This document shows positions 17,769-18,290 of a stretch of DNA of 18,290 nt, piece by piece. The translations under genes and the position numbers were made by a program. The notes beneath the pieces were generated by a model. That model searched no databases. It was not told where the DNA came from and was given only the letters and a program-made list of their open reading frames with translations. Origin of the DNA: Stramenopiles sp. TOSAG23-2 (taxonomy: Eukaryota > Sar); NCBI GenBank assembly GCA_900128395.1, contig LT649611.1, positions 1 through 18,290 on the forward strand. The letters are read 5' to 3'. Every line of letters starts with the position of its first letter. Position 1 is the stretch's first letter.

Positions 17769-18290
17769 ATGAACATGGCTTCAATTATAAATAATAATAA
17801 CACGGATGATGAGAGCAAAGGTGAAGATATTACAAATAACCATGCAGGCGTTCTTGTTTTGGATCCTATAATTGTGCAAGAGATGAGTGAAATGACTATT
17901 GTTAATGATGATCCGTCATTCATTGATATATTGCCAAGTGGTGGTGCTGGGCGGAATATTGTTTATACCATCCTTAGTATGTTAGATATGAAATCAGTAA
18001 GGTCATTGATCTATTCATCCTTTATTCAATTATTTTGTAAAAATCGAAACGATGATACATTATATCAACTGTGTAAAGACATACAATATCAATTTAAAAT
18101 ACAATTGGCGAAAGAATTAAAGATTAAATACGAAGAAGAATTTCCAAAAGGTACGCCAATAGTATGTGCATGTGAAAAAGGATGTTTTGAGGATGTGAAA
18201 TTATTGATTACAGGTCGTAATGATGTGAATGGTAGTAATGGTAATAATAATAATATGACATTGAAAGAATACGTGAATCAAGTCGGTAAA
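17769..18290 (+). CDS. Probable ankyrin-repeat protein, 5' part only (runs off the window)
   Basis: An open frame starts at ATG 17769-17771, with an in-frame TAA at 17757-17759 just upstream and a second Met codon in better context (ACATGG) at 17775. It remains open for 174 codons to the edge. The N-terminus has an Asn run and acidic residues. A helical part follows, and at ~128-150 the sequence GTPIVCACEKGCFEDVKLLI matches the core of an ankyrin repeat (TPLxxACxxGxxxxVxxLL). The repeat is followed by an Asn/Gly-rich insertion and MTLKEYVNQVGK. Ankyrin arrays mediate protein-protein contacts; the partner is unknown. Expect further repeats to the right of the window. Confidence 0.75.
   Translation, partial: MNMASIINNNNTDDESKGEDITNNHAGVLVLDPIIVQEMSEMTIVNDDPSFIDILPSGGAGRNIVYTILSMLDMKSVRSLIYSSFIQLFCKNRNDDTLYQLCKDIQYQFKIQLAKELKIKYEEEFPKGTPIVCACEKGCFEDVKLLITGRNDVNGSNGNNNNMTLKEYVNQVGK

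Noticed and set aside
1-18290. tRNA or rRNA genes
   Set aside because: I saw no cloverleaf with conserved GTTC-type arm and acceptor pairing, and no rRNA-like conserved blocks, on either strand by eye. A covariance-model scan would settle it.

Overview
The window looks like nuclear DNA from an AT-rich microbial eukaryote that makes a flagellum. A CEP41-like ciliary gene is present. Proteins with Pmp-type, TIG-like and Calx-beta-like repeats followed by a membrane channel-like region are typical of large protist surface proteins. Intergenic DNA is full of A/T tracts, TA and GATA microsatellites, a minisatellite and a short TTAGGG tract. The standard genetic code fits, since TAA, TAG and TGA all end plausible reading frames. 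No conventional spliceosomal intron is needed to read any gene. A stramenopile or another flagellated alga or protist is plausible, but I cannot name the lineage.

Layout: (1) 1-795, AT-rich non-coding. (2) 796-9603 (+), one very large secretory or membrane gene. It is cut into three open segments by two perfect tandem duplications (95 bp and 151 bp). Removing one copy of each gives a continuous frame of about 2853 codons: signal peptide, hyalin-like repeats, Pmp-like beta-helix repeats, four copies of an ~82-residue module lodged inside other domains, Calx-beta-like domains, a Cys-rich stalk, a membrane helix, an EF-hand, a polytopic membrane region and a basic coiled-coil tail. (3) 9606-10070 (-), a small SAM-dependent methyltransferase with an NPPF motif. 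It is richer in G+C than its neighbour and its stop codon lies 2 bp from the giant gene's stop. (4) 10897-12999 (-), a secreted patatin-like lipase. (5) 14046-14950 (-), an unrecognised gene with one apparent -1 frameshift. (6) 14951-16251, a repeat-dense island: a 31-bp minisatellite, then a 54-bp element with inverted ends, present twice around a short telomere-like tract. (7) 16252-17157 (+), a CEP41-like rhodanese-fold protein. (8) 17769 to the right edge (+), the start of a probable ankyrin-repeat protein.

The most striking patterns are these. Four perfect two-copy tandem duplications of 95, 151, 124 and 109 bp are scattered over 15 kb; all four touch genes and two break the giant gene's frame. 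They are either assembly seams or very recent staggered-break duplications. The four inserted protein modules in the giant gene behave like an in-frame domain that spread within one protein. The genes do not form an operon or an obvious pathway. Surface sensing (giant EF-hand protein), secreted lipid hydrolysis (patatin) and ciliary function (CEP41) are separate roles.
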